A stretch of DNA of 64,000 nt from contig JAQFVV010012511.1 in assembly GCA_028023455.1 (NCBI GenBank), forward strand, positions 3,474,165-3,538,164, read 5' to 3'. The translations under genes and the position numbers were made by a program. Below are positions 1 to 11,740 of this stretch, piece by piece. The notes beneath the pieces are model-generated. The model was not told where the DNA came from. It did no database searches and saw nothing but the letters and a program-made list of their open reading frames with translations. Within the stretch, counting starts at the first letter, position 1. The number at the start of each line of letters is the position of its first letter. Source of the stretch: Epiperipatus broadwayi (taxonomy: Eukaryota; Onychophora; Udeonychophora; Euonychophora; Peripatidae).

Positions 1-829
1 CAGAAATATGTGCATATAATGATTTATTTATAATGCAATACTAAAAATATGCACATATGAAGTTTAGCTTAGATTGTTTTTGAATTATGTGATAAACAGT
101 TAACAATAATGTGAGTGCAAAATAATATTAAAAAATTTCAATTCATATTTGACATTTTTAATCTTTACAGATTATGAATCACATATAAAGCAAATTGTAT
201 TATTGTTGTTTCAATAAAACAGCAAATTAGACATATTTTTATATATTTTTTTGTAGTTCTACTGCATGTTTCTCTGTTTTCTATTGCTAAATAATAATAA
301 AATTATAGCAGGCTTATGATGATATAATACTATTTGAAATAGGCAATCAACATAATGATCACATTTTTTATTACATTATTAACAAAAAATAGATTAATGA
401 AATCATGTGAAAATATGAAGCAGTAATATTTACTTATATCTACGGAAACATCTTTGTTAAGTGATAAATAAGGCATATATAAGTAAGAAATAATTATGTA
501 AATAAGGATAAACTAAATTAAATCCATTTTTAATTGTGTGTTGATATATTTTTTATATTAATTTTTTTTGATAAATTTGATATGCTGAGAGAAGAACAAA
601 ATCCACTTTATTAATTTCATTAGTATTTTTGTTTGTCTTTTGTCAGCTTATACAAAAATCACTGTATCTGATGTCATGGATGCTATTTTAATAACTCAAC
701 TATCACAAAAATTTTGGTTCCTGCAAAAGAAATTGCATATATAAATTGTTGTCTTTTGAAAATTTTATAATCCTATTATAAATAAACACATGTATTATAC
801 TTTTTTATTACAGATAATATGGTGGAATC
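1..829. other. AT-rich sequence, no gene seen
   Basis: Low-complexity AT-rich DNA with no sizeable open frame and no recognisable motif. It may contain the decayed 5' terminal part of the hAT element that follows, but I could not find a terminal inverted repeat or a target duplication. Confidence 0.5.
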
Positions 830-2486
830 TAAGAAAAAAATATAGATAATATAGTATTAAATATTGCCTTAAAACAATACATTACTCACATAACTGATTT
901 GCCAAAAACGTTTATCAAATGAAGTTATGAAGACTTTAAGCCCACAATAAGGTTTGACAAAAATTCATGATGATAAAAGGGATAAGGATTTGTCTTATTT
1001 TCAAACAGTTAAAGAAAAAATTAACAGATGTAGGCAAAATTCTTTTCAGTAGCATTCAACAAGATGATAGCAGATTGTGTGCATCTTCAGCAGTTCCTTG
1101 CTAATTGCTAAATCAAGAAAATCACATATTATTGGTGAAAAACTATTTTTTCTGACTAAAAGTGAAATCATACACACTATGCTACACAAGTCAGGATCTG
1201 ATATTACCAAGAAAACTTCTTTGAACAATAATATAGTGCAAAGAGGAATTGATGAAAATAGCTCAAGATTTTTAAGAACCATTATGTATTTAAAAAATCT
1301 ATTATCTATACACCTTGATGAATCAACTTTGCTAGGAAAAGAAACTTTATATTTATAAAAGAAGAAAAAAAATTGCCCAAAATTATTATTTACTAAAAAT
1401 TTGCATACTGATACTACAGAAGAATCCATATTTTATCAATTGAATGGTTTTTTAAAGGAAAAGAAATCTCCCTGACAATATCTTATCATTGATTATGGAC
1501 ATTGCTCCAGAAATGATAATATGCTGTTGAGATTTTCTTGCATATTTTTTAAGAAAAAAATTTCTAGATGTATTCATTGTACACTGTGTCATTTATTGTC
1601 AACATTTAATTAGCAAAAATTTAAAATAGATCATTATACTATGGCATTAAAACATCCAACAAAATCAGAAGTAATTTGTTGAATGATAGATTGTTTGAAC
1701 AATTTTCTATTGAAAATAATGAAGAATTCAATCACTTGCTGCTTATACAGAAGTTAGTTGATTACAAAAAGATGTCTACTTGGATTGGTTTTATAAATTC
1801 TTTGACACAGTGACAGATTTTCTAATAAACAGAGATGATGCTTTATGACTAAAATAATTGATTCTAAAAATGCCATATCTTATTTGAAGACTTATTTAAT
1901 AAATTTAATGAAATCTTTAGGTCCAAAGCAATAAGCTGAATTTAATCAAAACAAAAACTATTATTTCCTTATTTATTGCAAAACTTTTTCTATACAAATG
2001 AAATTTAGGAAGAGGGGAATTCAGCCATTTGTCATATTTATTAAAAGCAGAATAAGATGGTGAAGACTTGTTACCTGTTATCAGCATATGGATGCTCTCC
2101 ATTATGATTTCAATCAATTGTTTGAAAATATTGTTTAAATGAACACACCTGATTGGGATTTGAATCCTTTTTCAATTTTAAACACAGAAGAGTCTCCAAA
2201 ATTACAAAATCTGTAGAAGTAACAATAAATAAGGAATTTATGTTTAGTAATACCAATGGTTTTGGCTGTAAAGCAGATACTTATTTTTTATCATGGATTA
2301 TGTGCTATATTGCATTTCTTCATCATATTTAGTGAATATGGATTCAGTGCAATCACAAATCTATTAACTAAAAAAAGAAACGGATAACAAATAACTAATC
2401 ACAGTGATTTAAGAATGCTACTGATAAAAATAGGAGCGAACATTAATAAATTGATTGCAATACACCAGGTTCATTCTTCTCATTAG
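830..2486 (+). pseudogene. hAT-superfamily transposase relic (ZBED5/SCAND3-like)
   Basis: A dead copy of a transposase of the hAT group that gave rise to ZBED5- and SCAND3-like proteins. Reading across several frames gives the expected order of blocks. Near 895-935 there is a BED-finger remnant (CQKRLSNEVMK in the repaired reading of one frame). At 1077-1358 an open stretch carries LLIAKSRKSHIIGEKLF and HLDEST, the latter holding the first catalytic Asp. Around 1480-1515 LSLIMDIAPEM corresponds to the usual TDGAPAM and keeps its Asp. Around 1577-1620 comes FIVHCVIYCQHLISKNL. Near 1750-1800 KDVYLDWFYKFFDTVTDFL follows. At 2345-2486 the C-terminal dimerisation block reads SAITNLLTKKRN, then NHSDLRMLLIKI and a final HQVHSSH before a TAG. 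Many stops and frameshifts lie between the blocks, so no protein is made. The family identity is recognised from memory of these conserved blocks. The element ends are not resolved. Confidence 0.85.
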
Positions 2487-3590
2487 GATTATTTTTAATG
2501 TTATTCATGATTTTTATTTTAATATTATTCTTCATTATCTTAATTTTTTCTGTATAATGTAAATATTCCTATAGTTGATTTTAAAAAAATAATTTTATAA
2601 TTTCAAGCTTCAAGGAGTCTTATTTATGATATCTTTCTTTATTAGTTTGGAGGATGTAGGTAGAAATAGAGAGACATAAAATAAGGTAAATTTGTCACTA
2701 CATTTTTCTAATTGTTCACTTAAGGAAGAGATTTTCAGGAAAACACTGAATATTTTTTTTTTCTGACAAGGGTGCAATAGGGCATATAAGATTAGGAATA
2801 TTTCATATAAAATTCATTAAGCAGCTTCTATTCAAGCTTGTTGTTAAGTAAGATATTAGAAAATATATAAAAATAAATAAAATGCCAAAGAATGCATTGT
2901 TAGTTGCGATATGTGGATTTTGAATTCAGAAATGAAGTTAACAATTATAGAAGGAAGTGGAGTAAAGAAAATTATAAATGAATTTAAGCTCAAGCTGGCA
3001 TTACTATTTTATTTCAGCATTTAAAAACAAGAACATAAATGATAAAATTGGGCATAAAATAAATTGATAATTGTTGGGTGTAGAAATTTCTTGACTAATA
3101 TTGGAGAAATAAGCATTCTTAGAAATAACTCATGTGAGATGGCAAGATAAGATGTACAAGTTCATTATATCATTATGAAAATAGAAAGTTTACGAAGAAA
3201 ATTTGTAGATAATTTGAAGAAGCTTTCATGTTACAATGTAGATGATGATGTATATAAGAAATCCATTGTGATTAACTATTAAAATGGAAATGATATCCAG
3301 AATGAATTCATTGTCATTGAGAATAGTATATGAAAAATATATTATTTAAAATTGATTTTAGTTTTCAAAATTTAAATAAAAAACTTTTAAAATGTTAAAA
3401 TTTGTTTATTTTTAAAATTTCAGTATGTTTAATACTAATTGCTAATTTAATAACCCTTACACTATGACTCATTTTTGAAAGCAGTGATTTATGTTATCTT
3501 ACTTTTGTGATTTAAAAATTAGCATATTTTTTGTTCATGGGCTGGTGTTCTCATGAATAATTAATATATAATTGTGAAAAAATTAAACAA
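2487..3590. other. AT-rich sequence between the hAT and gypsy relics
   Basis: No open frame of note. The right part may be decayed 5' gag or leader of the gypsy element that follows, but I could not match it to a conserved gag block, and I see no 5' LTR resembling the candidate 3' LTR at 7714-7967. Confidence 0.4.
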
Positions 3591-3632
3591 GTGATCTTAT
3601 TCATTTTTTTTTATAACTTGTATAATGTTGAT

Positions 3633-4008
3633 TATGATTTAGATTTGTGGAGATTGACCAAGTATTGTGATTTTGGATTAGAGATTAATGGCTCCCTGCT
3701 GGAACAATTTTTATATGATATGTCCAATTTTAAAATGTTACTTAGTGATCCAGAGTTAACTTACAAATTGGCTATAAATAAGGGTGTAGCTCAGGAAACT
3801 GTGATAATAGAGCTTTGGAATCCACAATGTCCCAGTCTTTGGAAGGATTTTGTTTACCAGAAGTAAATCTAAAGGAGATGTTCAGGTTTTCCTTTTTCCG
3901 TAAAAGAAACATACAAACATATTTCTATTATGGGAAAGTTAGACATTTAAAAATGAACTGTAAGCATAAAAAAAAAAATGCAGAATTTGTGACATTAATG
4001 GTTACTTA
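3633..4008 (+). pseudogene. gag C-terminal part with a degenerate zinc knuckle
   Basis: Two overlapping open stretches in different frames (3591-3866 and 3815-4009) together match the C-terminal half of a gypsy Gag. The first has FKMLLSDPELTYKLAINKG, the usual block of capsid sequence before the nucleocapsid. The second has YFYYGKVRHLKMNC, a retroviral-type CCHC knuckle in which the first two cysteines have become tyrosine while His and the last Cys remain. A frameshift between about 3815 and 3866 separates the two. In a live element this part coats the RNA genome in virus-like particles. Here it is broken, and the N-terminal half of Gag is not recognisable. Confidence 0.75.
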
Positions 4009-4159
4009 GCTATATCATTTGCCATTTTAAAAATAGAGAATCAACTAAGAAGAAAATGGATTACAATTTTGGGGAAGAAGTTGAGCAGAAGAAATTAGTA
4101 ATAAAGACTGTAAATAGTAAAACTATGGATCATGTACTTCTAGGAAGTACAAGTTTGTG

Positions 4160-5060
4160 ATAATGTGTAACAATGGAAATTGATGGTGGAGCAGGTCTGT
4201 TCATAATGTCATATAAAGATTGGATTCAAATTGCTGAAAGCCAGAAAGAGAAATTTGTATTAAAAAAGATGAACAAAATTGTGATGGATATAAGTAGAAG
4301 TAAGGGTGATATTTTATGGCAGTTTAATAGTTCTGGTAAAATTGATCTCTAGGTGGAGATCCCTGACATTGCATGTGGTAAATAAGGATGTAAATCTATT
4401 ATTGGTTATAAATTGGTTTGAACCCTTGGGCATAAGTGTAAATATGTTATTCATATGGAAATCCTTATGAAAAAAAAGACCTGGAATTGTTCAAATCTGG
4501 ATTAGCAGAATTAAAAATGAGGCCAGTGAATGTGGAATAAATACAAAATGTGAAACTGATTAATTGCAAACTTGTAAGATGTCATTTGCTTTAAGAGAGA
4601 AAGTGGAAAAGACATTAGGCAGATTGGTTGCTAAAGGAGTCTTAACACCAATGAAAGATTTGTCATGGTTACACCAATAATAGTAATTAAACCAGATGAA
4701 ATCCTGTGCTTCTGAGGTTATTATAGAATTACCATTAATAAATTTATAAAGACAGTGTTATATTTGGTACCTGGTATTCACAAAGTACTACTGATGTTAC
4801 AAAAGGCTAATTATTTCATGAAAATAGATATGAAAGTAGCTTTTCACCACATACCTGTAAGAGAAGATACAGCATAGTTGATAACCTTGATTACACATAA
4901 AGGGTTATATAAATGCAATAAACCGCCTTATGGTATTTTGATTGCTCCTAATGTTTTCCAAGCAAAAAGGATAAGTTGTTTAGATCTGTGGGGGGAATAA
5001 TTCCTTACCTGGATGATATTTTGATCATGGGTGCAATTGAATCTGAATTGGAAAGACAGG
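4160..5060 (+). pseudogene. gypsy protease and reverse transcriptase remnant
   Basis: Near 4170-4220 the reading EIDGGAGLFIMS corresponds to the aspartic protease active site, where D(S/T)GA has become DGGA with the Asp kept. From about 4540 the reverse transcriptase follows: KMSFALREKVEKTLGRLV, then KGVLTPMKDLSW, GYYRITINK, YFMKIDMKVAFHHIPV with the first catalytic Asp, and at about 5000-5030 IIPYLDDILIMG with both Asp residues of the YLDD motif. Stops occur at several positions, for example in the protease-RT linker and within the fingers. Catalytic residues survive although the frame is dead, which points to decay after insertion and not to selection. Confidence 0.85.
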
Positions 5061-5405
5061 TAGATTAATTCTGCTCAAAATTAGTGAAGTCAAAAGCAAG
5101 AATAAATGTTAACAAATGTATTTGGTCTAAAAAAAATAAAATACCTTGGAAGGGGCGATATATGCTTATGGTCAGTTTCCAGATCCAAGTAAAGTTAAGA
5201 CTGATAAGCGTTAGAATATGAAAGAATTGCAAGCATTTTTGGAACTTGTAAACTTCTATGAGAGTTTTATAAAGAAAAAATTGCATTATTTCCACTGCAT
5301 CAAATTTTGAGAAAGCAACAATGCTGTATCTAGAACAGCAAGCATGAAAAGGCTTTGAGTATTGTGAAAGAGGTGTTAATTTCGGAAAGTTTACTGGTCT
5401 AGATA
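5032..5405 (+). repeat. First copy of a 374-bp tandem duplication inside pol
   Basis: Begins tgcaattgaatctgaattgg, directly after the YLDDILIMG codons, and covers the thumb and connection region. The same segment is repeated at 5406-5773 with about 90 to 95 percent identity by eye and small indels. Confidence 0.9.
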
Positions 5406-5773
5406 TGCAATTGAATCTGAATTGGAAAGACAGGTAGATTAATTCTGCTCAAAATTAGTGAAGTCAAAAGCAAGAATAAATGTTAGCAAATGTATTTGGT
5501 CTGCAAAAAAAAATAAAATTCCTTGGAAGGGCGATATATACTTATGGTCAGTTTCCAGATCCAAGTAAAGTTAAGACTGATAAGCATTAGAATATGAAAG
5601 AATTGTAAGTTTTTGGAACATGTAAACTTCTATGAGAGTTATAAAAGAAAAATTGCGTTATTTCCACTGCATCAAATTTTGAGAAAGCAACAATGCTGGA
5701 CCTAGAACAACAAGCATGAAAAGGCTTTGAGTATTGCGAAAGAGGTATTAATTTAAGAAAGTTTACTGGTCTA
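5406..5773 (+). repeat. Second copy of the 374-bp tandem duplication inside pol
   Basis: Repeats 5032-5405 starting with tgcaattgaatctgaattgg and ending with agtttactggtct. Both copies carry the same early stop (caggtagattaattctgctc), so at least that stop predates the duplication. Confidence 0.9.
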
Positions 5774-6236
5774 TTATTGTAGCAACTGGGATGTTGTCAT
5801 AATGACCAATGAATCTGAATATGGGATGGGAACTTATTTTTCATCCATGCTTCAGAGGCAAATGCTTGATTTCTTATGCTTCAGAAGTCCTTATATCAAG
5901 TGATAAGAATTACAGCCAAATTTATAAGGAAGCGTTAGCTGTCATATTTATAGTCGAGAAATTCCATCCATGATATTCATGGGAAGAAGTTCAATATTCA
6001 CATCCTAATGAGAATTTTCTGTTCCAAGACAAAAATACCCGATCAGGTAAGCCAGCAAATGTTATGCTTAATAAATTTATTATTACATTATAATTATCAA
6101 CTAGTTTTTAAATCAGGAAGAGAAATTGGGAATGCTAATGCTTTATCATGATTACCTGATCTTAAAGAAAAGGTATATGTAGTCAAGGAAATAAATTTAT
6201 ATGGATTCAATGAAGTCACCTATAATAAATAGAACT
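5774..6236 (+). pseudogene. gypsy RNase H and connector remnant
   Basis: A run of frames gives EVLISSDKNYSQIYKEALAV then IFIVEKFHP, a classic RNase H block of gypsy elements in which the Glu of KEALAV is catalytic. It continues through the connector with LLHYNYQLVFKSGREIGNAN, followed by ALS and a stop where the usual ALSRLP stands. In a live element this domain degrades the RNA strand of the RNA:DNA hybrid. Stops at ALS and elsewhere break it. Confidence 0.8.
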
Positions 6237-6362
6237 ATAGCAAGAAACTGGACTAAATGAGACAAGGGTCAGCTAGTGCAATGGATTAAAAATGGTTGGC
6301 CAAATATTCATTCTTCTGAATTAGATAAAATAATTTGGATTAATTGAGATAGTCTTTCAGTT

Positions 6363-7260
6363 TGTAAGGGAAGCAAACTGAACATTGATCATGTACTTGT
6401 TCCTCCTGCTGGTAGAATTCAAGTACTACATTTGCTACATAAAGGTCATCTGTGAGTAATAAGAATGAAAGCGTTCATACGTTCTTATGTTTGGTGACTA
6501 ATATAATAAAGCTTGTTGAAAGTTTAGTTAAGACTTGTTTAAACTGTCAACCAACACCTAATATATCACCCAAGCAATTGGAACTGTGTGCAAGACCTAT
6601 GGATCCTTGGACTCATGTTCATTTAGAATATGCAGGTCCATTAGATGGGCATCTAATACTTATATTGGTAGATGCCTATTCTAGATGGACTGAATATAAA
6701 TTGGGTCAAGAATACAAGTGCCTATTTTATTATAACTGCATTAAATGAAATCTTTGCAACTCATCGTTTTCCCGAGTTAATTGTGACCAATAATGAAACT
6801 GGCTTTATGTCTCAGATATTTAAGAATTTTCCATGTGACAAAGGGATTAAGTACATCCTTACTCCTCTTTACCATCATGAGAGTAATGAAATTTCTGAAA
6901 AAACTGTACAGAATTTAAAATATAGTTTGAATAAAATGAAGTTTAAAAAAATATCTGAAGCTTTGATAGAGATGATGTACAGCAAATATTTCATGCCAAG
7001 TGCAGCAACAGGAAAAATTCCAGCTGAGTTGTGATGTGTCATTCTTTCCCTACCCATTTAACTCAGTTGTTACCTATGGATATTAAAAGAAAGGAAAATC
7101 AAGATTTAGTAGATTTCTTAGTAGGTGAATAAATAGGGATACATGATTTGCTTAAACATCAATGGATACTGGGGATAATTATAAAGGTGTTATCAAAACA
7201 AATAAGACTTGTCAATCATCTATGTTACCATTATGAGGATCCTTTACCCAAAAATGGTCA
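6363..7260 (+). pseudogene. gypsy integrase remnant
   Basis: The HHCC zinc-binding region reads HLLHKGHL, stop, VIRMKAFIRSYVW, then LVKTCLNCQ, keeping both His and both Cys. The catalytic core has ILILVDAYSRWTE (first Asp, about 6655-6695), then IVTNNETGFMS (about 6780-6810), where the usual SDN has become TNN so the second catalytic Asp is Asn. It then has HHESNEISEKTVQNLKYSLN (about 6870-6930) with the Glu kept. A one-frame shift lies near 6690-6745. After a break at 7032 the C-terminal part resumes at about 7110-7250 with WILGIIIKVLSKQIRLVNHL, the small SH3-like DNA-binding domain. The enzyme would be inactive. Confidence 0.85.
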
Positions 7261-7699
7261 TAAGGAATGGTTTCAAAAATTAATCTAAAAAAGGAGGTGA
7301 TGGAAACTGATACAGACTGTAGTCTAGGACTAAAAACGAATGAAGATGAGGCTACACTTGATCAACCGAAGCTCTGACAGTAGTTCCCAAAACCCCAAGA
7401 ATATGCTGGCCACTGACTAAATTTGAATGTTTTATTTGTCATTAGACTTACTAATTTTAAAGATAAGAACTGGAATATCTTCTTAAATTTTTAGTATGTT
7501 GGTATGTTTATAGTTTCCTCAGCAATTGTTTCTTTTAACTGTGTGGATTGTGTGCTGAATTATTTTTTAAAATTAGAAGAAAAAGAGCACTATAAATAGA
7601 CTGTAATTTTCACATATGTAAATGATAAGCTTGAGGAAGATGGGATACAAAATGAAAAGAGATATTGCTGTGAAGTAGTAGTTGTAGCTGATGAAGAAT

Positions 7700-7967
7700 A
7701 ATAAAAGGGAGATAGCTTAGTTATTGAATTTGGATTGACAGCAGCAAGGCATACCAGACTCTTTTAGAAGAATTACGCAAAATCTCTGCAGAGTAAACTT
7801 AGCACATAATGAATGTTCATAATGTTACTGTTATTTGGACTGAGAAACTAATTTATATCTAAACTTGTTTTCTTCATGTTGTTCATTATTATTTGTTAAT
7901 AAATATATGTACTGTGTGTAAATTAGTGTCTGAGTGGTTTTAATGAAACCCTCAGACATAGCAACTC
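7700..7967 (+). mobile_element. Candidate polypurine tract and 3' LTR of the gypsy relic
   Basis: A purine run (ataaaagggaga, 7701-7712) is followed by a stretch starting tagcttagttattgaattt. It contains an AATAAA signal at 7898-7903 and ends near ctcagacatagcaac, which pairs with tgtctgag a few bases earlier. The arrangement fits a short gypsy 3' LTR of about 250 bp. No 5' partner is present in the window, so the boundaries rest on the purine tract and the poly(A) signal alone. Confidence 0.45.
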
Positions 7968-9160
7968 TTTTTGAAAATTTTAAGTTATGGAAATTTTTTT
8001 AAATTTTATTATTATAAATTTTTAATGTAATTAATTTGCTTATATTATAAGTAGTTGAATTATTAAATAACTGTACTATCAATAATTTACATAATAGATT
8101 TAAATCATTAGATGCAAGTTTTTATTTATTTTTTTATATTTATTCCATCTTAATTATTAAATGCATTTATCACCTATGTATACCTTTTTTTAAAAAAACG
8201 TATATATTTTCATTATTCTAAATTTATTATCCATAGCGTAGGTTATATAATGCTATTACTATTGTAATACTATATATATATTCTTTCAGTATTTATATGT
8301 GATATATTATTTAACATTAAGTACAGAAAAACATCACTAATCTGAAATTCCTGGTACCAGGAAATTTTTTTTGATTTCAAGAATGTAACTTTTATCTCCT
8401 TATTGTAAATCCAAATTCCATTAAGGTTTAAAAAAAAAACCTCAAAGAAGCTCTAATATTTACTGAATTTTTTTTTATTTATTTAATTTTGTTTGAAAAT
8501 ATGTCTGCAAGCTAATTTATTTTTTTGTAAAAGGTTAAAAATCACATTTGAAATATTGTTAGGATAATAGAAGTTTTTAAATAATAACTATTCATATTAA
8601 TGATATTCTATAGTATAATTTCAATATGAATTCTGATTTTTTGTGCATCATTTTTTAAGCTATTAACATATAACCATTTCTGGAGTTTTAAACATAGTTC
8701 AAAAATCACTTTTTGAATGTTACTAATAATAAGTATAGTTTGATAAATTGTATGTAGAATGAGAAAAACTTAAAAAATAAAAATAATGAAAGAACTAGAG
8801 ATTTTATGATTTTTTGTTTATGTCCTTATAATAAAAATGCAAAAATATGAAGATAGGATAGTGGAATTAATGCTGCTTTATTAAAATGGGATAGGAGATA
8901 TAAAAAAAATGAATTAGGGTTGGAAAAGTAATAAGGAATAAAAGTTAGATGTTTATTGTATATTATGATTTCAGTAGAAGTGAATTTTAATTTGAATAAA
9001 ATCTTACTGTTAAACTTTTGATTGCATCAAAAGAAAAGTAATTTTACATTACATCACATATTCTAATTGAACAAATAAGTATAAAAACTAAAAATCATGT
9101 CAAACATTCTCAAATAAAAAATGTTTTTATAATTGGAAACAAAAGGAAAGATATTTTTTT
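7968..9160. other. AT-rich sequence, no gene seen
   Basis: Poly(A), poly(T) and TATA runs with no open frame of note and no recognisable repeat. Confidence 0.5.
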
Positions 9161-9165
9161 GACTA

Positions 9166-10390
9166 GTCATCATCATCATCGTCATCAACCATTATCAATC
9201 CACTGCAGGATGAAGATCTCTCCAAGTTTAATCCATCTTCTCCGATCTTTAGCTTCTCTTCTCCATATCACCCCTGCACACTTTCTTATTTCATCCATCC
9301 ATCTCACATGTGGTCTCTTTCTGGGTCTTTTACAATCTCTTGGAATCCAGTTTAAAATTTCAATTGTCCATCTATTATCATATCTTCTAGCAATATGTCC
9401 AGCCCAACTCCGCTTCAATCTTTTAATTTTTTCAATGAGGTCAGTAATACCTGTTTGTTCTCTTACCCATACATTGCGTTTTCGATCTCTTCTTGTTACT
9501 CCCAACATACATCTCTCCATACTTCTTTGAGTGGTCTGAAGTCTCTGTATTGCTCTTCTATTAAGTGTCCAAGTCTCAGATCCATAAGTAAGAACTGGTA
9601 AAACACAATTGTTAAAAACCTTCCTTTTCAAACACATAGGCATATTTCCTTTTAGTATAGCACTCCAACCAAGTTTAATTCTATGATTAATTTCTTCCAT
9701 TATGTTTCCATCTGTATTAATAATCTGACCAAGGTATTTGTAACTGTTAACTTCTTCTAATTCATCATAATCAATCTTTATTTTCATATTTTGAGCAAAT
9801 CGATTAAACATTATTTTAGTCTTTTTAACATTTATCTTTAGTCCTACTTTCCTAATTTCATCTGATTAATTCTTGCAACATATCCTGCAGCTCTGAAGCA
9901 TTATTGACAAAAACAACTACATCATCTGCGAAATCTAAATGACTTAAATAATCTCCATTTATTTTCACTCCTTTAGTTTCCCATTTTAATCCACAAAATA
10001 TTTCTTGCAGCACTGTTGTAAAAAGTTTTGGAGATATGGAGTCACCTTGTCTTACACCTTTCTCAATGTTGATTTTTCCAGTATCATTATGTAATCTAAT
10101 TGTTGCTGTTGCATTTTTATAAATATTCTTCAAAATATGACAATATCCTGGATCTATACCTTGATGATCCAATGCTTTAATCAGTGAAGAAATGTTTTAT
10201 AGAATCAAATGCCTTTTCATAATCTACAAATCCAAAACATAATGACAACTCATATTCATTCGTCCTTTCTATAACCTCTCTCAACACCTGGATATGATCT
10301 ACTGTACTAAAACCACTTTTAAATCCAGCTTGTTCTCTTGGTTGGTGGAAATCCATTGTTCTCTGTAGACGAGTTGTAATTATATTGATT
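9166..10390 (-). mobile_element. RTE-type LINE, 5'-truncated, broken copy
   Basis: On the minus strand this encodes the C-terminal two thirds of the reverse transcriptase found intact at 11741-13729. From the 5' side it has REQAGFKSGFSTVDHIQVL, then FVDYEKAFDSI with the first catalytic Asp, then GVRQGDSISPKLF, LDFADDVVVF with the FADD catalytic pair, and the long C-terminal region LTYGSETWTLNRRAIQRL to FILQWIDNG and stop. Frameshifts near 10190 and 9850 split it into three frames. An in-frame 18-bp deletion removes FGRNNL relative to the other copy. The 3' end carries a short (GAT)n/(ATG)n-like tail (9166-9187 on the plus strand), typical of RTE elements. It is truncated at the 5' end just before the RT fingers, as expected from incomplete reverse transcription. 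Confidence 0.93.
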
Positions 10391-10599
10391 GTCGTTGCAG
10401 CTGTTATTACTATGTGATTATTCATATAGTATACGAACATGGATGGGCTGCTCACCAACATGCATTAGCCAACATGGTGAGTTTATTGGCTTTTGACCTC
10501 TGAGTTTAAGATCAAGAAACACCATGGTCTTTCTTCTCAGTGCATGAATGTTTGTGTAAATGATAAATATTTTTGACTAGTACTTGTTCTTATTAAAAT
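10391..10599. other. Unassigned sequence between the RTE copy and a foldback repeat
   Basis: Unique-looking sequence with a few GC-richer words (ctcaccaacatgcattagcc). No frame or motif that I recognise. Confidence 0.35.
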
Positions 10600-11125
10600 G
10601 CTTTACTGGATTTATTAATTTATTATCATTAGGGATCACTCACTATACATGCACTTTAAAGTAATAAAGCCTTTTGAGAAATACTTTCTTTTTCAAACAC
10701 AAGATAAAGTCTTTTGAAAAGATAGAATGAATCAATTCTACCTTTTAAACCTAAACGTATATATATATATTGGCAAATCTTAAGCATTTGGAAATGAGAG
10801 CATGAAGATATTAATTAATCACTTATAATTCCATTTGCTATGTTTTTATTATTGACATCTGCAAATTTTTTACAATTTATGGACAGTCAATATTAGATGT
10901 AATATTAAACATATATATAATGAGTAGTTTATTTATATAGCGCTGTTTTTTTAATCTGTAATACTCATTAGGGATCACCCACTACACAATCGTTTTAAAG
11001 CAATAAACACTTTTGTGTTTGGAAAGGAGAGTATTCCTCAAAAGTGTTTATTACTTTAAAGCGCATGAATTGTAGGTCTCCCTAATGAATTACATAGCAC
11101 TGTATAAATAAATTACTAATTTATT
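10600..11125. repeat. Palindromic (foldback) repeat, family A
   Basis: The right part is a long inverted repeat: 10926-11014 (tttatttatatagcgctg to caataaacactttt) pairs with 11040-11116, around the spacer gtgtttggaaaggagagtat. The left part (10625-10800) repeats the same motifs (gggatcactcactatacatg, caaacacaagataaagtctt, agcatttggaaatgagagca). Those motifs recur in the element at 30572-31250, and the ggaaaggagagtat core recurs in weaker form at 51742. This marks a dispersed foldback family with several shared modules. No coding capacity. Confidence 0.8.
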
Positions 11126-11740
11126 ATCATTATACAAGAAATTATATAAAAGAAGAATATATTCTATGTGCTTTAAACAAACCAAAAGTTTTTTTTTCTA
11201 AAAGTGATATTTCTTTACATAACACATCTTTTTCTGAACAGATTCTGCATGAGAATTATATAATTACTTGACTTTTTAAAAAAAAAACTAGACTGTATTA
11301 GTACAAATCATGATATTCATATGTAAAATTAGAAAACTATTGGCTTTCCTAATATATATATATATATGATTGGCAATTTGATATCCTTTTATTTTTCTGT
11401 AAATAAAATAACTTAATTTATTGTTATGTAGAGAGTTACTTGTTTTATTTTAATAAGACTATTTATATGAATGCTATACTGTATATTTTAACATTATTTA
11501 TTTTTTCAATTTCTCTTAAATAGGATCCAATAGAATAGAAATATACAATTATTAATCTGTATGCATAGTAAATTCAGTGTGCTGTCCAAAATGTTTATGA
11601 TTTTATGGAATTCTGTTCATGAGATTAAAATGAACTTTAATGCAATAATTTATATAATAAAGCCAATTATTCAAGACTTTAATAGGTTTATAAATGTATG
11701 ATTGATTGTTATTGTGTGTGTGTATATATATATATATATA
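11126..11740. other. AT-rich sequence ending in a TG/TA microsatellite
   Basis: No gene seen. The last bases (11715-11740) are a short (TG)n(TA)n run that the RTE element beginning at 11741 abuts directly, so the microsatellite is probably its insertion site. Confidence 0.5.

Larger units (their letters stand above)
3618..7967 (+). mobile_element. Ty3/gypsy LTR retrotransposon relic (gag-pol, 5' LTR not found)
   Basis: Blocks appear in the Ty3/gypsy order gag, protease, reverse transcriptase, RNase H, integrase, then a candidate polypurine tract and 3' LTR. The integrase following RNase H separates it from Ty1/copia elements. All domains carry stops and frameshifts, so the copy is old and inactive. 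The sequence resembles the K02A2.6-type gypsy elements common in invertebrate genomes. Its sub-parts are listed separately below. An internal duplication of 374 bp lies between the reverse transcriptase and RNase H. Confidence 0.88.

Noticed and set aside
2900-3540. N-terminal half of gypsy Gag or a 5' LTR.
   Set aside because: No conserved block and no match to the candidate 3' LTR could be found.
9159-9601. Plus-strand frames of 123 and 68 codons.
   Set aside because: Antisense to the minus-strand RTE coding sequence.
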